64,000 nt of DNA, from positions 186,001-250,000 of the forward strand of contig NZ_JAAAMI010000003.1 in the NCBI RefSeq assembly GCF_010500845.1, read 5' to 3'. The DNA is from Flagellimonas sediminis (lineage in GTDB: Bacteria; Bacteroidota; Bacteroidia; Flavobacteriales; Flavobacteriaceae). Under the pieces are notes generated by a model. The model worked only from the letters and a program-made list of their open reading frames with translations. It ran no database searches and had not been told where the DNA came from. Of the stretch, positions 63,236-64,000 are shown piece by piece (within the stretch, counting starts at the first letter, position 1; each line of letters starts with the position of its first letter). The position numbers were made by a program, and so were the translations under genes.

Positions 63236-64000
63236 ATGAAAAAGGTTTTATACCGCCATCTATTTTCAAAAGTTTTAGGTTTAACTCTCCTACTTTTCTC
63301 CACATCTCTTTACGCACAGGAAGAAACGGCCGCCGCTGAAACAGGTGGGGGTGATGCTGTCAAAGGAAAACAGCTTTTCAACCAAAACTGTGCCGCTTGT
63401 CATGCGTTGGATCGCAAGATGACCGGACCTGCCTTGGCCAATGTGGAGCAGCGTTTGGCAGACGATGCCGGCTTGGGTCGCGAATGGATATATGCCTGGG
63501 TTAAGAATAGCCCTGGGGTAATTGCCTCTGGTGATGCTTATGCCACTGCGCTTTATGCGGAGTACAACCAAGCGGCCATGACCCCGTTCCCAACCTTGTC
63601 CAATCAGGATATTGATGATATCCTTGCCTATACCGCTGCACCTCCTGCAACTCCGGCTGTCGCTTCGGCAACCGCTACAGATGCCAGTGCTGGTTCGGCA
63701 GGATCATCTGGGGGAATCTCCAATGAAATGATTCTAGGTGCTTTGGTGCTTGTGTTTGGTCTGTTGGTGATAATGTTGATTTTGGTGAACAAGACCTTGC
63801 GTCGTATTGCTGAGGCCAATGGTGTTGTTCTCGAGCAGGAAAAGGAAAAGAGATTGCCCATTTGGAAGGCGTTCGCGCAAAACCAGTTCTTGGTTTTGGT
63901 GACCGCTATTTTCCTTCTTTTGGCCAGTGCCTACTTTGCTTACGGTTATATGATGCAAGTTGGGGTGGATCAAGGATATGCTCCTGTTCAGCCAATTCAC
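63236..64000 (+). CDS. Alternative complex III cytochrome c subunit ActA-like, partial (3' end outside window)
   Basis: First 255 codons of a larger gene. Signal peptide (LTLLLFSTSLYAQ), then a class I cytochrome c domain with the heme c site C52-A-A-C-H56 and an axial-ligand candidate (M in AAMTPFPTLSN). A Gly/Ala/Ser linker and membrane helix (about 162-181: GALVLVFGLLVIMLILV) follow, then a second helix (FLVLVTAIFLLLASAYFAYGY) before the sequence leaves the window. In Flavobacteriaceae this gene begins the operon for the quinol:cytochrome c oxidoreductase that replaces the bc1 complex; the multiheme part would follow. Confidence 0.88.
   Translation, partial: MKKVLYRHLFSKVLGLTLLLFSTSLYAQEETAAAETGGGDAVKGKQLFNQNCAACHALDRKMTGPALANVEQRLADDAGLGREWIYAWVKNSPGVIASGDAYATALYAEYNQAAMTPFPTLSNQDIDDILAYTAAPPATPAVASATATDASAGSAGSSGGISNEMILGALVLVFGLLVIMLILVNKTLRRIAEANGVVLEQEKEKRLPIWKAFAQNQFLVLVTAIFLLLASAYFAYGYMMQVGVDQGYAPVQPIH

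Overview
The window is a continuous piece of chromosome from a marine-type member of Flavobacteriaceae (Bacteroidota), probably close to Muricauda/Allomuricauda/Flagellimonas. The evidence is: Bacteroidota promoters (TTTG-N19-TAnnTTTG), seen best in front of rplM and tRNA-Gln; the alternative complex III cytochrome gene; Bacteroidota-specific families (DUF2723, DUF5916, tandem DUF4097, thrombospondin type 3/PA14 surface protein); and TTTTAA/TAAAA-like rather than Shine-Dalgarno leaders. It is mostly core genome. I see no insertion sequence, phage or CRISPR array.

Layout. 1-7.3 kb (minus): a partial membrane protein, rpoN, asnS, an RND/MMPL exporter, frr and pyrH. 7.5-10.6 kb (plus): an envelope-stress-like unit of ECF sigma factor, HEAT-repeat anti-sigma factor and two DUF4097 proteins. 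10.7-13.8 kb (minus): rplM-rpsI-rpsB-tsf, with an elaborate hairpin leader before rpsB and a C-terminal extension on S2. 14-17 kb: a DUF5916 outer-membrane protein and a lipocalin-like lipoprotein. 17-25.5 kb: a HisC-family aminotransferase, an AT-rich SMI1/KNR4 gene, an SRPBCC protein, then the tyrosine/homogentisate catabolic cluster (flavin reductase, fahA, hmgA, hppD) with a divergent MarR regulator and REP-like hairpins between its genes. 25.8-31 kb: small accessory genes (SET, DinB, thioredoxin, NIPSNAP, MFS, transglutaminase). 31-37 kb: polA, an asparaginase-family hydrolase, cutC and a membrane metallophosphoesterase. 37.2-41.9 kb: an AT-rich membrane coiled-coil gene flanked by a 38-nt direct repeat of the phosphoesterase 3' end, then a divergent pair of a secreted protein and a membrane-anchored HTH-like protein. 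42-45.8 kb: fatty acid hydroxylase, a LytS/LytR pair, a Spy-like protein and a cysteine-less thioredoxin. 45.8-52.2 kb: DUF2723 protein, tRNA-Gln, TerC, a class III cyclase and a GNAT. 52.4-57.8 kb: propionyl/acetyl-CoA synthetase and a 1140-residue adhesin-like protein. 58-64 kb: rimP-nusA-infB behind an attenuator-like leader, a SPOR protein and the start of the alternative complex III operon.

How the genes fit together. HppD, HmgA and FahA carry 4-hydroxyphenylpyruvate to fumarate and acetoacetate; the nearby aminotransferase could supply the first step (inference). rplM-rpsI-rpsB-tsf and rimP-nusA-infB are translation/transcription operons. The best candidates for something undescribed are (a) the small AT-rich cargo insertion that replaced the last codon of the phosphoesterase between near-perfect 38-nt repeats, (b) the membrane-spanning HTH/lectin-like regulator paired with a secreted protein, and (c) the mutually exclusive hairpins before rpsB.
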